Shown: positions 8,402 through 18,266, counted from the stretch's first letter. The stretch: 64,000 nucleotides of DNA from Planctomycetota bacterium (GCA_013285505.1 CP053450.1:2340796-2404795); one strand, 5' to 3'. Made by a program: numbers and translations. The notes: generated by a model from the letters alone, not told the origin.

Positions 8402-9610
8402 GTTCCCTCCTGTGTAGTGGGGTGTCGATTCGGTCCTTTCCAAACCTGGCTCGACACCCAAAGCCCCTGCAAAACCTTCTGCAACCCTGTTTAACCCCCG
8501 GCCGCGTGCCCATGCACCGACCGGGCTACTCGCTGTGCTTCAGTGATGGCTGTCCTGGTCCGTGGCGTATGCCCAGATCCAGGTTCCAAGGATTGCTGTT
8601 GCCCAATCCATGGCCGTTGCGGCAGGCCCGAGACTCCGTGCTGCGGAGTTCGGGGCTGCCGTCCTCAAACAAACCAGGCCGGCGAGAGCGTGCGGTGGGA
8701 CCGTCCCCGGTCTCACCGCACGCTCGCCGACCGCTTGGCATTCCGCCGGGGCCGCTCCGTTGAGCTGGCCCCCGGCGAACGCACACAGGAAAGCACGTCG
8801 CCGCTTTCGTCGGCCTGAACGCTCCGGCCCGGGGGACCACCCCTGGCTTGATGGACGCGTTCATGCACGGGCCGCCACTGCCTTGCAGCGGACACCGCCC
8901 CGGTCTGCTTGACGCAGGCCGGGCTCTCTACTTGCGGCACACTCCCAGTCTCGGGCGTTTAAACCACCGGGCTGACCCCCCCGCGAGCGAACTCGCGGGG
9001 CCCGGCACCGGCTCATCACGCCGGCTGCCCGAGACCTTCCCCTGTTAGCCGTACCCTTCGTCGAAACGGTCACGTCGCTCGGCCATCGGTCGTCCGTCCA
9101 CAGGCTCCCCCGTGGCGGCGTTTGCACCCGGACTCCCGTCCGGGTGATTTCAGCGGAGAGAACCCAGAAACTTCCGCTTACCCATCGACCGACAGCGTTC
9201 TTGCACAGTTCGGCACCGTCTCCGTTCCGACTCACCGCCAAGCCCTCGCGGGCCTCTCATGGTTGAGCTTTTCACCGCCGGCTGTTTCGGCCGGTCGCCG
9301 GGTGCGGTCACGCCCCCGGTCGCTCGCATCGCTGCGAACGAGCTCCCCACGGCGGCACGGGTTGAACGAGGTGCAAGCTCCAAAGAGCCGCACCCCGAAC
9401 CCCCCGCGGCGGATTACGCGGCACCAGAGCATGGCTCTGATCGCCGCCTCACCGCTTCAGGTACGACGACTCCGACGCAGCCCAACAAGGCCAAGTCGGA
9501 GCGTGTCCAGGTCGCCCCGGTTCCACGCGTGTGAGCGTGCGGGGGCGTTGACCGTTTGCATCGGATAGAAGCTGCGGATTGTTCTCTGGGATAGGCCACG
9601 AGGCCCATTC
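8402..9610. other. long non-coding stretch with strong hairpins
   Basis: No convincing gene lies here; the open frames on both strands have no family-like sequence. Notable hairpins are 8681-8728 (11 perfect base pairs AGCGTGCGGTG/CACCGCACGCT, an inner GACCG/CGGTC and an outer GGCG/CGCC) and 9125-9146 (CACCCGGAC/GTCCGGGTG with loop TCCC). The GC-rich, multiply self-complementary character resembles structured RNA such as group II intron domain I, and a domain V relic lies just beyond. I could not fit the stretch to a specific RNA fold. Confidence 0.45.
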
Positions 9611-9640
9611 CCGAAGGCTTTACTCGCAGCAGCCTCCGTC

Positions 9641-9674
9641 GAGCCGGACAAGCACCTCTCGATGCATCCGGCTC
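9641..9674 (-). ncRNA. group II intron domain V-like hairpin (relic)
   Basis: Read on the minus strand, these 34 bases have the canonical domain V length and layout: lower stem GAGCCGGA/TCCGGCTC, catalytic-triad AGC at positions 2-4, upper stem GCATC/GGTGC, a GAGA (GNRA) tetraloop and a two-base bulge (TG). One base pair next to the bulge is a T-T mismatch. Downstream on the same strand (9640-9610) a GAGGCT/AGCCTT stem with an unpaired A resembles domain VI with its branch point. No reverse transcriptase gene is near, so this is probably a truncated intron. Confidence 0.55.
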
Positions 9675-10080
9675 TACGTGCCTCCGACGACCACCACTCC
9701 ATTGGAGCGGCTGGCGGGGTGATGAATCCCGCGTCCCTTCGCTCGGCTGGTGAGGCCGAACTCCCGGGTGTCGGAGCCTGCGTGCGAACGCCGGAACGGC
9801 CGGCTGGCCGGTCCTGGTTCGCCCGTCGCACCGCTCGAACGCCGTCGCTGAGACGGTGTTTGTCGAACGGTGTTTGGGTGCAAGCTAGCGCAGATCAGAG
9901 TTGAACTCAAGTGTGTCTATGCGGGTCAACGATCAGGAGTATCAACAAAATGCCCTCACATCCTTGCGTATAACCAGAACGATGACGTCAAGAATATCGC
10001 GTTCATCATGGATAAGCGTGAACACATTTCGCTCTCGCCTCCGATTGAGATACTGGGCACTTTTTCGCGTCAAACTGTAC
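9675..10080. other. intergenic region upstream (minus strand) of the domain V relic
   Basis: 406 bases without a convincing gene, between the stop of the CDF gene and the domain V relic. The part from about 9880 to 10080 is visibly AT-richer than its surroundings, suggesting different origin. On the minus strand a GTGCGAC sequence near 9825-9831 resembles a group II intron 5' end, but the distance to domain V is far too short for an intact intron. I see no promoter or terminator I would defend. Confidence 0.35.
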
Positions 10081-11028
10081 CTATTGCTGAGTTCGTTTCG
10101 ATGAATCGGATGCCTGATATGGCCAGTGGTCAACCACCGTCCCAGATCGGAACTTGGATACAGGGACGGGTTCGATTGTCACGTGCTCGATGCCGTGCTC
10201 GCTCGCGAGTGAGCGGCGGACATGCTCGACAATTCCGGTGGTCGCAGTGAAGGGTGAATCATCATGGATCGCGACTCGCACTTCTAGGGAGACGGTGTGC
10301 TCGTCGATCGGCCAGACATGGAGGTGGCCGACATCTTCGACGCCCTCGACGGCGCGGATGGTCGATGCGATGGCGTTGAGCGAGAGTTCGCCCGGGGTGC
10401 TCTGCATCAGAATCCGGATGCACCGCTTCATCGGTGACCACGACATCCACACAATGTAGACTGAGATTCCGATGGTCGCGACGATGTCGGTCCAGTACCA
10501 GTCAAACAGGATGATCAGGGTGCCGGTGATGATCACCGCCACCGAGGCGAGGGCGTCGGCGATGTTGTGCAGGAACGCTGCCTTGATGTTCACGCTCTCC
10601 TTGGACATCGAGTAGGTAAGCACGGCGGTCGCCGCATCGACGACCAGTGCGATCCCAGCCACGATCACCATCATCCACCCATCGACCTCGGGCCGGTCGA
10701 ACATCCGGGTGATCGCCTCGATGAGCAGGTAGCCCGCGATAACCATGATGGACGTGAGATTGATCAGTCCGCCAACGACCTCGGCTCGGCCGTAGCCGAA
10801 GGTGCGATGCTCGTCGGCGGGTCGCTTGGAGATCCGCCGGGCCACCAGAGCAAGCAGCAACCCGGCTGCGTCACTGAAGTTGTGCAGAGCATCGGCGACG
10901 AGGGAAAGGCTGCCGGACAGCACGCCCCCGACCACCTGGGCCGCCGTCAACAGGAGGTTGATGGCGACGGCCCAGGCGAGCCGGCGGGTTCCGAGGTCGG
11001 ATCCGTGATGATGGTCGTGGTTGCTCAC
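10081..11028 (-). CDS. cation diffusion facilitator (CzcD-like) metal transporter
   Basis: 315 residues. About six membrane helices; the metal site is visible as DALHNFSD (D46, H49, D53) in helix 2 and HNIAD (H154, D158) in helix 5, the classic HxxxD pairs of zinc-transporting CDF proteins. The N-terminus is His-rich (HDHHHGS) and a cytoplasmic C-terminal domain of about 90 residues follows helix 6. CDF proteins export Zn, Cd or Co from cytoplasm to periplasm in exchange for protons, feeding an RND pump. It is the last gene of a metal-efflux operon, 9 bases after the lipoprotein gene. The actual metal cannot be read from sequence. Confidence 0.92.
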   Translation of the reverse strand: MSNHDHHHGSDLGTRRLAWAVAINLLLTAAQVVGGVLSGSLSLVADALHNFSDAAGLLLALVARRISKRPADEHRTFGYGRAEVVGGLINLTSIMVIAGYLLIEAITRMFDRPEVDGWMMVIVAGIALVVDAATAVLTYSMSKESVNIKAAFLHNIADALASVAVIITGTLIILFDWYWTDIVATIGISVYIVWMSWSPMKRCIRILMQSTPGELSLNAIASTIRAVEGVEDVGHLHVWPIDEHTVSLEVRVAIHDDSPFTATTGIVEHVRRSLASEHGIEHVTIEPVPVSKFRSGTVVDHWPYQASDSSKRTQQ

Positions 11029-11037
11029 GAATACCTT

Positions 11038-11556
11038 CTACTGGAGCGGAACGGCGACGACCTGCCGTTCACCGCTGGCGGTTTCGATCTCGATCCAGAG
11101 GCTCGCGCCGGCCATGGTCGCCGGTGCTTCGGTCTGGCCGTGGAAGTGGTCGTCGTGGGCGTCCGCCTTGGACTTGAGTGCACCGGTCCCGGCCTGATCG
11201 CCGATCCAGAAACGCACGGCGGCGGGAATCGGCCCAGACTCAACTTCGAGATCGAGGTGCAATTCGGAAGAAGGCTTGATGTCGCTGGATACCGACACCG
11301 CCAGCGTCGTCCCGGCGATCGTCACGCTGCCGAGCGACCGCATCTCGCCGTGGTCATGATCGTCGTGCTCACCGTGTTCACCCTCGGCATGGTCGTGCCC
11401 CTCATGGTCGTCGCCGTCACTAGCGTGATCATGACCGTCGTCCGCGGAGTGCGTTCCCGCGGACTTTGATTCTGAGGACTCCCCGCAGCCGGGCAGCGAG
11501 ACCGACAGTGCGATAGCCGTACCGGCAACGGCGAGAATCTTGATGAGATCGTTCAT
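11038..11556 (-). CDS. His-rich periplasmic lipoprotein, metal binding
   Basis: 172 residues with a lipoprotein-like signal (SVSLPGC, Cys near residue 24; Pro at -2 is unusual). Residues about 35-70 are a dense His/Asp/Glu tract (HDHASDGDDHEGHDHAEGEH and similar), an obvious metal buffer. The rest looks like a small beta domain (SVTIAGTTLAVSVSSD, then LHLDLEVESG). It lies 2 bases after the RND pump gene and 9 before the CDF gene. Likely role: capture of periplasmic metal for the pump. I do not know a named family. Confidence 0.8.
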   Translation of the reverse strand: MNDLIKILAVAGTAIALSVSLPGCGESSESKSAGTHSADDGHDHASDGDDHEGHDHAEGEHGEHDDHDHGEMRSLGSVTIAGTTLAVSVSSDIKPSSELHLDLEVESGPIPAAVRFWIGDQAGTGALKSKADAHDDHFHGQTEAPATMAGASLWIEIETASGERQVVAVPLQ

Positions 11557-11558
11557 GT

Positions 11559-14500
11559 TCAGGACTCCTTTGAGGTGATGGCCTTGGGTCGGCGGAACAC
11601 ACCGACGAGCCGCATAAGCACGGATGGGTGTTCAGCGGGACGACGCTCCGGCTTGTGGCCGAAGACGAGCGAGTATCCCGCCGGGACAACGATGAGATTC
11701 AGGAACGTGGAGGTCAGCAGGCCCCCGAGGGTGACGATGGCGAGGGGCGCGAGCAGTTCGCTGCCCGGTTCACCCGCAGCCAACGCCAGCGGGACAAGCC
11801 CGAGCACCGCCGAGATGGCCGTCATCAGGATCGGCACGAGCCGCTCCATAGACCCTTGGACGATGGCCTCACCGAGGGGGACGCCCTCGGCCTCCATGAG
11901 GTGGTTGTAGTGATTGATGAGCAGGATGCCGTTGCGAACCGCGATCCCAAACAGCGTGATGAAGCCGACGAGGCTGGCGATGGACACCACGGGCGGGATG
12001 TACGGCCCACCGATGCCGATCAACGCCAAGGTATTGTGGACCAGCCCACCCCCCTCGGTGATATAGATCGCCGCAATGCCACCGATGAGCGCGAGGGGCA
12101 TGTTCAGCATCACGAGCACAGCGGCCCGCATTGACCCCGTCGAGATCTGGAGCAGCATGAGCATGATGAGCACGACCGCGACGCCCGCGACGAGAATCGT
12201 GCGGGAGGCCGACTGCTGCGCCTCGAACTGACCGCCGTAGGACACGGTCATGCCGGCTCGTTGGACAATCGGATCGACACGCTCTTGCACCTGGGCCACC
12301 AAGTCGCCCAGGTTGGACCCTTCGGCGACATTGAGGGACACCACCGCCTTGCGCTGTGCGTTCTCGCGAGTGATGAGGTTGCTCGATCGCTCGGGGCCGA
12401 TGTCGGCGACATCGCTCAATCGAACGGTGGCCCCACCCCGGCCCCTGAGCAGCAGGTCGCGGACCTGCCGGATGGACTCACGTTCCTCGGGTGCGAGCCG
12501 CACGACGAGATCGTACTGCCGCACTCCTTGGTTCACCTTATCCACGACCTCGCCGTAGAGGGCTTCGCGGACCTGCTCTGCGGCGTCGGCGGGGCTGAGA
12601 CCGACCGCCGCGAGTTCGGCGTGCCGATAGCGGATAGGAAGGGACGTGATCAAGACCTCGCGGTTGGCATTGACATCGCGAGCGCCCGGAAGGCTTTGGA
12701 GTTCGGCCTCGATCGCCTTGGCGACATCACGAAGCTCGGTCAGATCCTCACCAAAGACATTGATTGCGATCGCAGCGGGCGTACCTGACAGCACATGGCT
12801 GAGCCGGTGCTCGATGGGCTGGCCGACCATCGTCGTGATGCCGGGGACAGCCCCAAGAATGCGGTCGATCTGTTCACGCACCTCGAATCGGTCGCTCCCC
12901 TCATCGACGGTGACCTCGATCTCGGAGTTGCTGACCGGCTCGGCGTGCTCGTCACGCTCGGCCCGTCCGGTGCGCCGTGAGACGGACCGGACGCCCTCGA
13001 TCTCGACGAGCTGCTTCTCGACCTCCGTTGCGAGCCGATCGCTCTCGACGATCGATGTACCGGGAGGAGCGAGCAGGAAGACGGTGAACGTGCCCTCGTT
13101 GAACGACGGGAGGAATGAGCTTCCAAACGTGCTCGCCAGCAAGAGTGCGGCGGCGGTTACGGCACCGGCGGTGCCGAGCACCCACGCCCGGTACCGAATG
13201 GCTGCCCGGAGTGACGGCTCGTACGCCCGCTTCAGAAGGCGGACCAGGAATCCGTCCCGGTCCTCGTGCTTGCCGCCGAGCTTGCCCTTGAGCAGGAAGC
13301 GACACATCGCGGGCACGACCGTCAGGGCGACGACCAGTGAAGCGAGGATCGAGATCATGTAGGTGAGTGCCAAGGGCTGGAAGAATCGGCCTTCCAGCCC
13401 CTGCAGGAAGAGCAGTGGCACGAACACCATGACGATGATGACCGTCGCGAAGACCATCGCTGGTCGGATTTCGTTACTGGCTTCGAAAATGACCTCCGTA
13501 AATGGACGCTTGTCGGCCTCGGGCATGGCCCGGTTCTGTTTTAGGCGTCGGAAGACATTCTCCACATCGATGATCGCGTCGTCGACGAGGACGCCGATCG
13601 CCACTGTCAGCCCACCAAGAGTCATGACATTCAGCCCGAGGTTCATCGCGTCCATCATCAGGAGGCCGACGGCCAGTGAGATCGGGATCGCGGTGAGGGT
13701 GATGAGTGTCGTCCGCAGATTCATCAGGAACAGGACGAGCACAACGAGCACGATGATGATCGCCTCGCCAAGCACCTTGGTCACGTTGTGGACCGCGCGG
13801 TCGATGAAGTGTGACTGGCGGACTACATCGCGGTTGAGCACGACGCCTCCGGGAAGCGTCGGCTCGATCTGGTCGAAGAGCGCATCAAGATTTTCGGTGA
13901 GGGCGAGCGTGTTGGTGCCCGGTGACTTTTGGATAGACAGCACGACAGCGGGCTTCCCGCCCTCAGAAGCGGTGCCGCGCTTGATTGCCGGTCCGAGGAT
14001 AACTTCGGCGACTTGGCCGATCGTGACCGGCACGCCCTCGTGGTACTTGATGACCGTGTTGGCGATGTCCTCCGGGCGTGTCACCCGGCTTTGCTGACGG
14101 ATCGGGATCTCGAAGTTGTCCACGTTCACCAGATAGCCGCCGCTCGCGGTGCTGTGCGCTCCACCCGCGGCCTCGACCACATCCGTGATGGTCAGGTCGT
14201 AGAGCCTCAGCCGTTCCTGATCGACATTGACCTGGTATTCGGGCAGCTCGCCGCCGATCGCGACGACTTGGGCGACGCCAGGCACCGCGAGGATCTTGGT
14301 CCGAAGGTCGAACTCGCCGTAGGAGCGGAGCTGCATCGGATTAATCGACCCGTCGGGTGAAGACAGTGAGATCAACATGATCTCGCCGGCGATGGAGGTG
14401 ATCGGGGTAATAAACGGTTCGACGTCGTCGGGGAGGTTCTCGCGAGCGGTCACGAGCCGTTCGGCGACGAGCTGCCTGGCATCGAACAGGTCCGAGCCCC

Positions 14501-14795
14501 ATTCGAGGTCCACCCAGACGATGCCCAGGCCGATCGCGCTGGCGCTTCGGACCCGCCGAACGCCGGACATGCCGTTGACGGCGGTCTCAATTGGGAAAGT
14601 GACGTACTGCTCGACCTCGTCGGCGGCGAGCCCGCCGGACTCGGCCATGATCGTGACGGTCGGCGCGTTGAGTTCGGGGAACACATCGACGCTCATCCTC
14701 GGCAGGCGATAGCCGGCGTAGCCGACGATCATGACCGCTGCGATGAGCACGAGCGTGGAATAGCGGAGTGAAAAGCGGATGACGGCTTTCAACAT
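11559..14795 (-). CDS. heavy-metal efflux RND pump (CzcA/CusA family)
   Basis: 1078 residues, the usual length. An N-terminal helix is followed by FPELNAPTVTI, and the family's signature in helix 4 reads AIGVLVDDAIIDVENV with paired Asp residues, as in proton-driven HME pumps. A second membrane block is near residues 860-1040 (ITLFGIAVRNGILLINHYN). The protein exports metal cations from periplasm or cytoplasm across the outer membrane with the fusion protein and TolC-like protein encoded just upstream. The helix 4 variant differs from well-studied CzcA and CusA, so I leave the metal open. Only 3 bases separate it from the broken membrane fusion gene. Confidence 0.93.
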   Translation of the reverse strand: MLKAVIRFSLRYSTLVLIAAVMIVGYAGYRLPRMSVDVFPELNAPTVTIMAESGGLAADEVEQYVTFPIETAVNGMSGVRRVRSASAIGLGIVWVDLEWGSDLFDARQLVAERLVTARENLPDDVEPFITPITSIAGEIMLISLSSPDGSINPMQLRSYGEFDLRTKILAVPGVAQVVAIGGELPEYQVNVDQERLRLYDLTITDVVEAAGGAHSTASGGYLVNVDNFEIPIRQQSRVTRPEDIANTVIKYHEGVPVTIGQVAEVILGPAIKRGTASEGGKPAVVLSIQKSPGTNTLALTENLDALFDQIEPTLPGGVVLNRDVVRQSHFIDRAVHNVTKVLGEAIIIVLVVLVLFLMNLRTTLITLTAIPISLAVGLLMMDAMNLGLNVMTLGGLTVAIGVLVDDAIIDVENVFRRLKQNRAMPEADKRPFTEVIFEASNEIRPAMVFATVIIVMVFVPLLFLQGLEGRFFQPLALTYMISILASLVVALTVVPAMCRFLLKGKLGGKHEDRDGFLVRLLKRAYEPSLRAAIRYRAWVLGTAGAVTAAALLLASTFGSSFLPSFNEGTFTVFLLAPPGTSIVESDRLATEVEKQLVEIEGVRSVSRRTGRAERDEHAEPVSNSEIEVTVDEGSDRFEVREQIDRILGAVPGITTMVGQPIEHRLSHVLSGTPAAIAINVFGEDLTELRDVAKAIEAELQSLPGARDVNANREVLITSLPIRYRHAELAAVGLSPADAAEQVREALYGEVVDKVNQGVRQYDLVVRLAPEERESIRQVRDLLLRGRGGATVRLSDVADIGPERSSNLITRENAQRKAVVSLNVAEGSNLGDLVAQVQERVDPIVQRAGMTVSYGGQFEAQQSASRTILVAGVAVVLIMLMLLQISTGSMRAAVLVMLNMPLALIGGIAAIYITEGGGLVHNTLALIGIGGPYIPPVVSIASLVGFITLFGIAVRNGILLINHYNHLMEAEGVPLGEAIVQGSMERLVPILMTAISAVLGLVPLALAAGEPGSELLAPLAIVTLGGLLTSTFLNLIVVPAGYSLVFGHKPERRPAEHPSVLMRLVGVFRRPKAITSKES

Positions 14796-14798
14796 GGC

Positions 14799-16274
14799 TC
14801 AATCCTCCCCTTCGTGGAACGTGCCATCGGAGTGGAAGTGGCCACCCTTCTGGATCGACCCGCTGGTGGCGAGCATGAGCTGGAAAGCACCGTCGAGCAC
14901 GACCTCGTCGCCGTCACGCAAACCGCTAAGCAGGGCAACCCACCGCCCGTCGTCAAGACCCAAGTCGGCCTCCATGCGGATCGCCTCGTTCGGGTTGCTG
15001 GGATTTCGGCGGAAGATGACGGGCGAGAGCCCATCACGCTGCACCGCGGCGAGCGGGATGGCGAGTTCGGGCGAAGCCGTCGAGTCGGTCACGATCTCGA
15101 GTTGAGCCGAGACGCCCGGCCGGGCCCAGGGTCTGAGCTCACTGGGTACGACAAACAGTTCGAGCGTGCGGTCGTTGGGATCGCCGGCCAGCCCAAGCGA
15201 GATTGTGCCATCCATGGTTTCGGTTAGAGGTACCGCCCGTCCCGCGGCGGTCGGCGTTGGCGGGACGATCCGGGCTGTGAGCCCGTCCCGCAGCACACCC
15301 AGATCGCTTTGGAGCGCAGACGCCCTGAAACGGAGCCGGTCGGGCTGCACGACGGTGACGACTGGCGTCTTCTCGTCTGCCCAAGAGCCGTTGGTCAGGC
15401 CCAGCATCTCCACGACGCCGGCTTCGGATGCAGTGACCTCGATCGCGGCGATCGTGGCCCACACGGGCTCGGTCCCATGAGGCGTCTCGACGGTCCGAGC
15501 GAGTTCGTCCCTCGAACGCGAAACGACCGATGAGGCGGCGTCGAGCAGATAGTCCAGGCGTGACCGGGCCGCACGGAGATCAGCAACGGTCTGCTGCCGG
15601 TCCGCTCCGAGTTCCGCCTTCTTTTCCATCACGTTGGCAAGGTCGGCTCGGGTGCTCGCGAGCGACGCACGGGCCTGGGCAAACTCATCGACGCGGCCGC
15701 CACCGGCCTCGCGGACCGACTACAACTGCTCGACCCGCTCGTTCCAGACAGTAACGCTCTCGTGGAGGCTGTCCTCGTGCTGCTGATGCGCTGCGAGCAG
15801 CGGCTCGAAGGTATTCAGGCGTGCGTCGAGCCGCTCGATCTGTGCCTCGGCGTCTGCGAGTTGCTGCTGCATTTCTCGCCATGACGGCGAATCGAGCCGA
15901 TAGAGCGGTTGTCCCGCTTCGACCCGATCGAACTGTTCGACGACCAGCTCAACCCGCCCCGGCACGGCGGTCCGGTACTCGCGTCGCGCCGTGGGCAGGT
16001 ACTCAAACCGGCCCGGCACGCGGAGCGTCTGCTCAACCCGCCGACGCTCGACCTTGACGAAGCTGATGCCGAGGTTCGACCGCACCGCGGCCGGGATGGC
16101 CACACGGTCGGACCCGGTTGCCTCGGCCTCGACCTCTGACGAGTGGTCGTGCCCGTCCCCCTCGCCGTGCTCTGCCTCGCCGGATGTCTTCGGAGATCCG
16201 CCATCGCAGGCGGCCAGTGTCAGCGGTAGAAGTGCCGCGAGGGCGATCGCGATCGCCCGTTCCATGATGTTCAT
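14799..16274 (-). pseudogene. membrane fusion protein of metal RND pump, interrupted by in-frame TAG
   Basis: The frame from ATG 16274 encodes a lipoprotein signal (LPLTLAAC), a His/Asp-rich linker (GEGDGHDHSSE) and the start of a CusB/CzcB-type barrel and hairpin. It then meets TAG at 15722-15720 after VWNERVEQL. The same frame continues without further stops through SVREAGGGRVDEFAQARASL to the end at 14799, including the lipoyl and barrel domains and a His-containing C-terminus (GGHFHSDGTFHEG). Total would be 491 residues, normal for the family. CAG to TAG is the simplest change. Either the gene is dead, the stop is suppressed, the two halves act separately, or this is a sequencing error. 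It overlaps the TolC-like gene by 4 bases. Confidence 0.85.
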
Positions 16275-17755
16275 CGGGATGCCTCCTCGGCGGGCGTATC
16301 GCCTCTCACCGCGGTGTGTGGTGTGGTTGCTGTTGTGGTGTCATCGTCGGTGGCGGGCTCGACAGGAGCCGGCGTCTCTGACTCGTCCGGGCCGAGCAGG
16401 CGAGTGATCTCAATCGCCGCGTCGGTCTCGGCCAGACGAAGGTCGAGCAGTCGGCTCTTGGCTTCATACCGTCGCGTGACGGTTTCGAGCAAGAGCAGCG
16501 TGTTGACCTCGCCAAGATTGATCAGTTGCTCGACTTCGGATGCCTGCTCGTCGAGCATCGGCACAAGTTCACGCTCGAAGGCATCTCGCTGCGTTCGCGA
16601 CGCGCCGTACGCGGCACGGGCCATTGCGAGTTCGCGGGTCAGACGCTCAAAGGTCGTCTCCGCCACGGCCCGAGCCACCTCGCGGCGAGCCTTCGCTTCC
16701 GCGATGCCCGCCCGGTTCGCGTTGAGGATTGGTATGGGTATCGACACGCCAAGCAGCAGGCGGTCGTCGTTGTCCTCGCTCCCGTAGCCCGTGCCGATCG
16801 TGATGTCCGGATACTGCTTGCGAACTTCCAGGCGGAGTGTCTCCTCGGCGACCTGATACTCGGCCCGCCGCACCGCCAAGGTTGTGTTCGCCTCGATGAG
16901 TCGCCCGATCGCGTCGTTCATCTCAGCGATCGAAGCGGGCGGCAGCGCCGGCAGCAACTCCACCGGAGCATCCGGCGGAAGCCCCATCAGGCCGAGCAGT
17001 TCGACCCGGGCCCGGGCCTCTGCGAGCACCGCCCCTGCGACATCCGCTTGCGTCTCGACCAACTCGGCCCGCAGGAGCCGAGCCTCGACCCGCGTAAGTT
17101 CTCCCGCCGTCTCCAGCCGGTCAGTTATGGCGGAGATCCGCTCGACCTGACCGATCACCTCTCGCAGCAAGCGGAGCCGCTCGGACGCCGCGGACCAGGA
17201 CGCCCAGGCCGAGCGAACCGCGGCCCGCGTGCTCCACTCGGCATCGACGATTCGCCGCAGCTCGGCCTCGTACGCCGCCCCGGCCCGATCCTTCTCGACG
17301 CCGAGCCGCCCCGAGACCGGGATCGTCAGGCTCAGCGTGAGCCCGTACTCGAACGGCCCGGAGGGCGAGAGGATCTCCGCCCCATCGAAGCCGAACTGAG
17401 GGTCCTGCCAGAGCCCCGCCGTCTCCAACGTCGCCAGCGCGACGCCAGCATCAAGACGAGCGAGCCGGAGGTCGGGGTTATAGAACAGGGCGAACACTTC
17501 GCCCTCGGCGGGGGAAAGCCCGTCGTTCGGGTCGAACCGCTCCGGCACCTGGTTGCCGGCCTCGGAGAGCCGCTCAACAAATTTCGAGATGGGTTCAGTG
17601 GCAACGAGTCGTGCATCGAGCTCGGCCCGATGGTCGGCCAAATCCAGCGGTGCCCGCTCGTAGGACTGGCAGCCCGCCAGCGCAATCAGGGTGACCGCCG
17701 AGCCGAGGCCCGGCAGCATGACCCGCGTTCGACGCGGGCGTTTCAGGTTGTCCAT
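16271..17755 (-). CDS. TolC-like outer membrane efflux lipoprotein (CzcC/CusC type)
   Basis: 494 residues. The signal has a good lipobox (LIALAGC). The body has two repeated helical hairpins with long Ala/Glu/Arg-rich helices and the typical WQDPQFGFDGAE-like beta segment near residue 115, as in outer membrane factors of metal efflux systems. The last about 35 residues are low complexity (Thr, Pro, Asp). It is the first gene of the pump operon and overlaps the fusion protein gene by 4 bases. It forms the outer membrane exit duct of the tripartite pump. Confidence 0.9.
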   Translation of the reverse strand: MDNLKRPRRTRVMLPGLGSAVTLIALAGCQSYERAPLDLADHRAELDARLVATEPISKFVERLSEAGNQVPERFDPNDGLSPAEGEVFALFYNPDLRLARLDAGVALATLETAGLWQDPQFGFDGAEILSPSGPFEYGLTLSLTIPVSGRLGVEKDRAGAAYEAELRRIVDAEWSTRAAVRSAWASWSAASERLRLLREVIGQVERISAITDRLETAGELTRVEARLLRAELVETQADVAGAVLAEARARVELLGLMGLPPDAPVELLPALPPASIAEMNDAIGRLIEANTTLAVRRAEYQVAEETLRLEVRKQYPDITIGTGYGSEDNDDRLLLGVSIPIPILNANRAGIAEAKARREVARAVAETTFERLTRELAMARAAYGASRTQRDAFERELVPMLDEQASEVEQLINLGEVNTLLLLETVTRRYEAKSRLLDLRLAETDAAIEITRLLGPDESETPAPVEPATDDDTTTATTPHTAVRGDTPAEEASR

Positions 17756-17840
17756 GGCTTGTGATTCCTGTCTGGGTCCAAAGCGATGACCACCGCAACG
17801 GACAACGCCGCCGCGGCACGCGCGAATGAACTGACAGGAA

Positions 17841-18266
17841 TCAGATGGTCAGGCGAACGCTCGCCACGATCGCGAGCCTGTGGACCCCGCCGGGGTCAAA
17901 CCAAGGCGGTGGCATCGGCGGGCCGCGGCGACCAAGACCGGTCTCCGCGAGGATCACGCCCCACGAGGGAGACGAAACGATCGCGGGCGGCGAATCGCTT
18001 CCACCGTCACTCCGGGGGAGCGTCAGGAGTTCCGCCGTCGTGATCTCGACGTCGGTACAGCCGCAGTCGTGCTCATGCTCTCCCGCAGGCAGGGGAATCG
18101 GCCACGACGCGTCGTGGCTGCATGAGGATGCGCAGTGATCGGACTCTGCGGGAGCGTGCTGGTGGCCGCCGCCGAAGCACAGCACAGCCACGCCGCCCGA
18201 CCCGCCGGTGAGGGTATGAAACGCGATGATCGCGGTCAGCAGGATGGCCAGCGGGCGTACGCTCAC
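17841..18266 (-). CDS. Cys/His-rich small exported protein linked to metal efflux
   Basis: 141 residues from GTG 18266 (RPLAILLTAIIAFHTL gives a signal or anchor helix). The central part has VLCFGGGHQHAPAESDHCAS and GEHEHDCGCTDVEI, a Cys/His pattern I associate with small exported proteins found beside Czc/Cus operons in many bacteria. A -10-like TATACT lies only 6 bases before the GTG (minus strand 18278-18273), which would make the mRNA nearly leaderless. Longer in-frame starts exist back to 18443 but run through the att-like repeats. Probable role: metal sensing or sequestration in the periplasm; inferred. Confidence 0.7.
   Translation of the reverse strand: MSVRPLAILLTAIIAFHTLTGGSGGVAVLCFGGGHQHAPAESDHCASSCSHDASWPIPLPAGEHEHDCGCTDVEITTAELLTLPRSDGGSDSPPAIVSSPSWGVILAETGLGRRGPPMPPPWFDPGGVHRLAIVASVRLTI

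Noticed and set aside
9150..9600. Possible protein genes in the hairpin-rich stretch
   Set aside because: Frames on both strands are Arg/Pro/Ser-rich, have no upstream ribosome site and coincide with strong hairpins.
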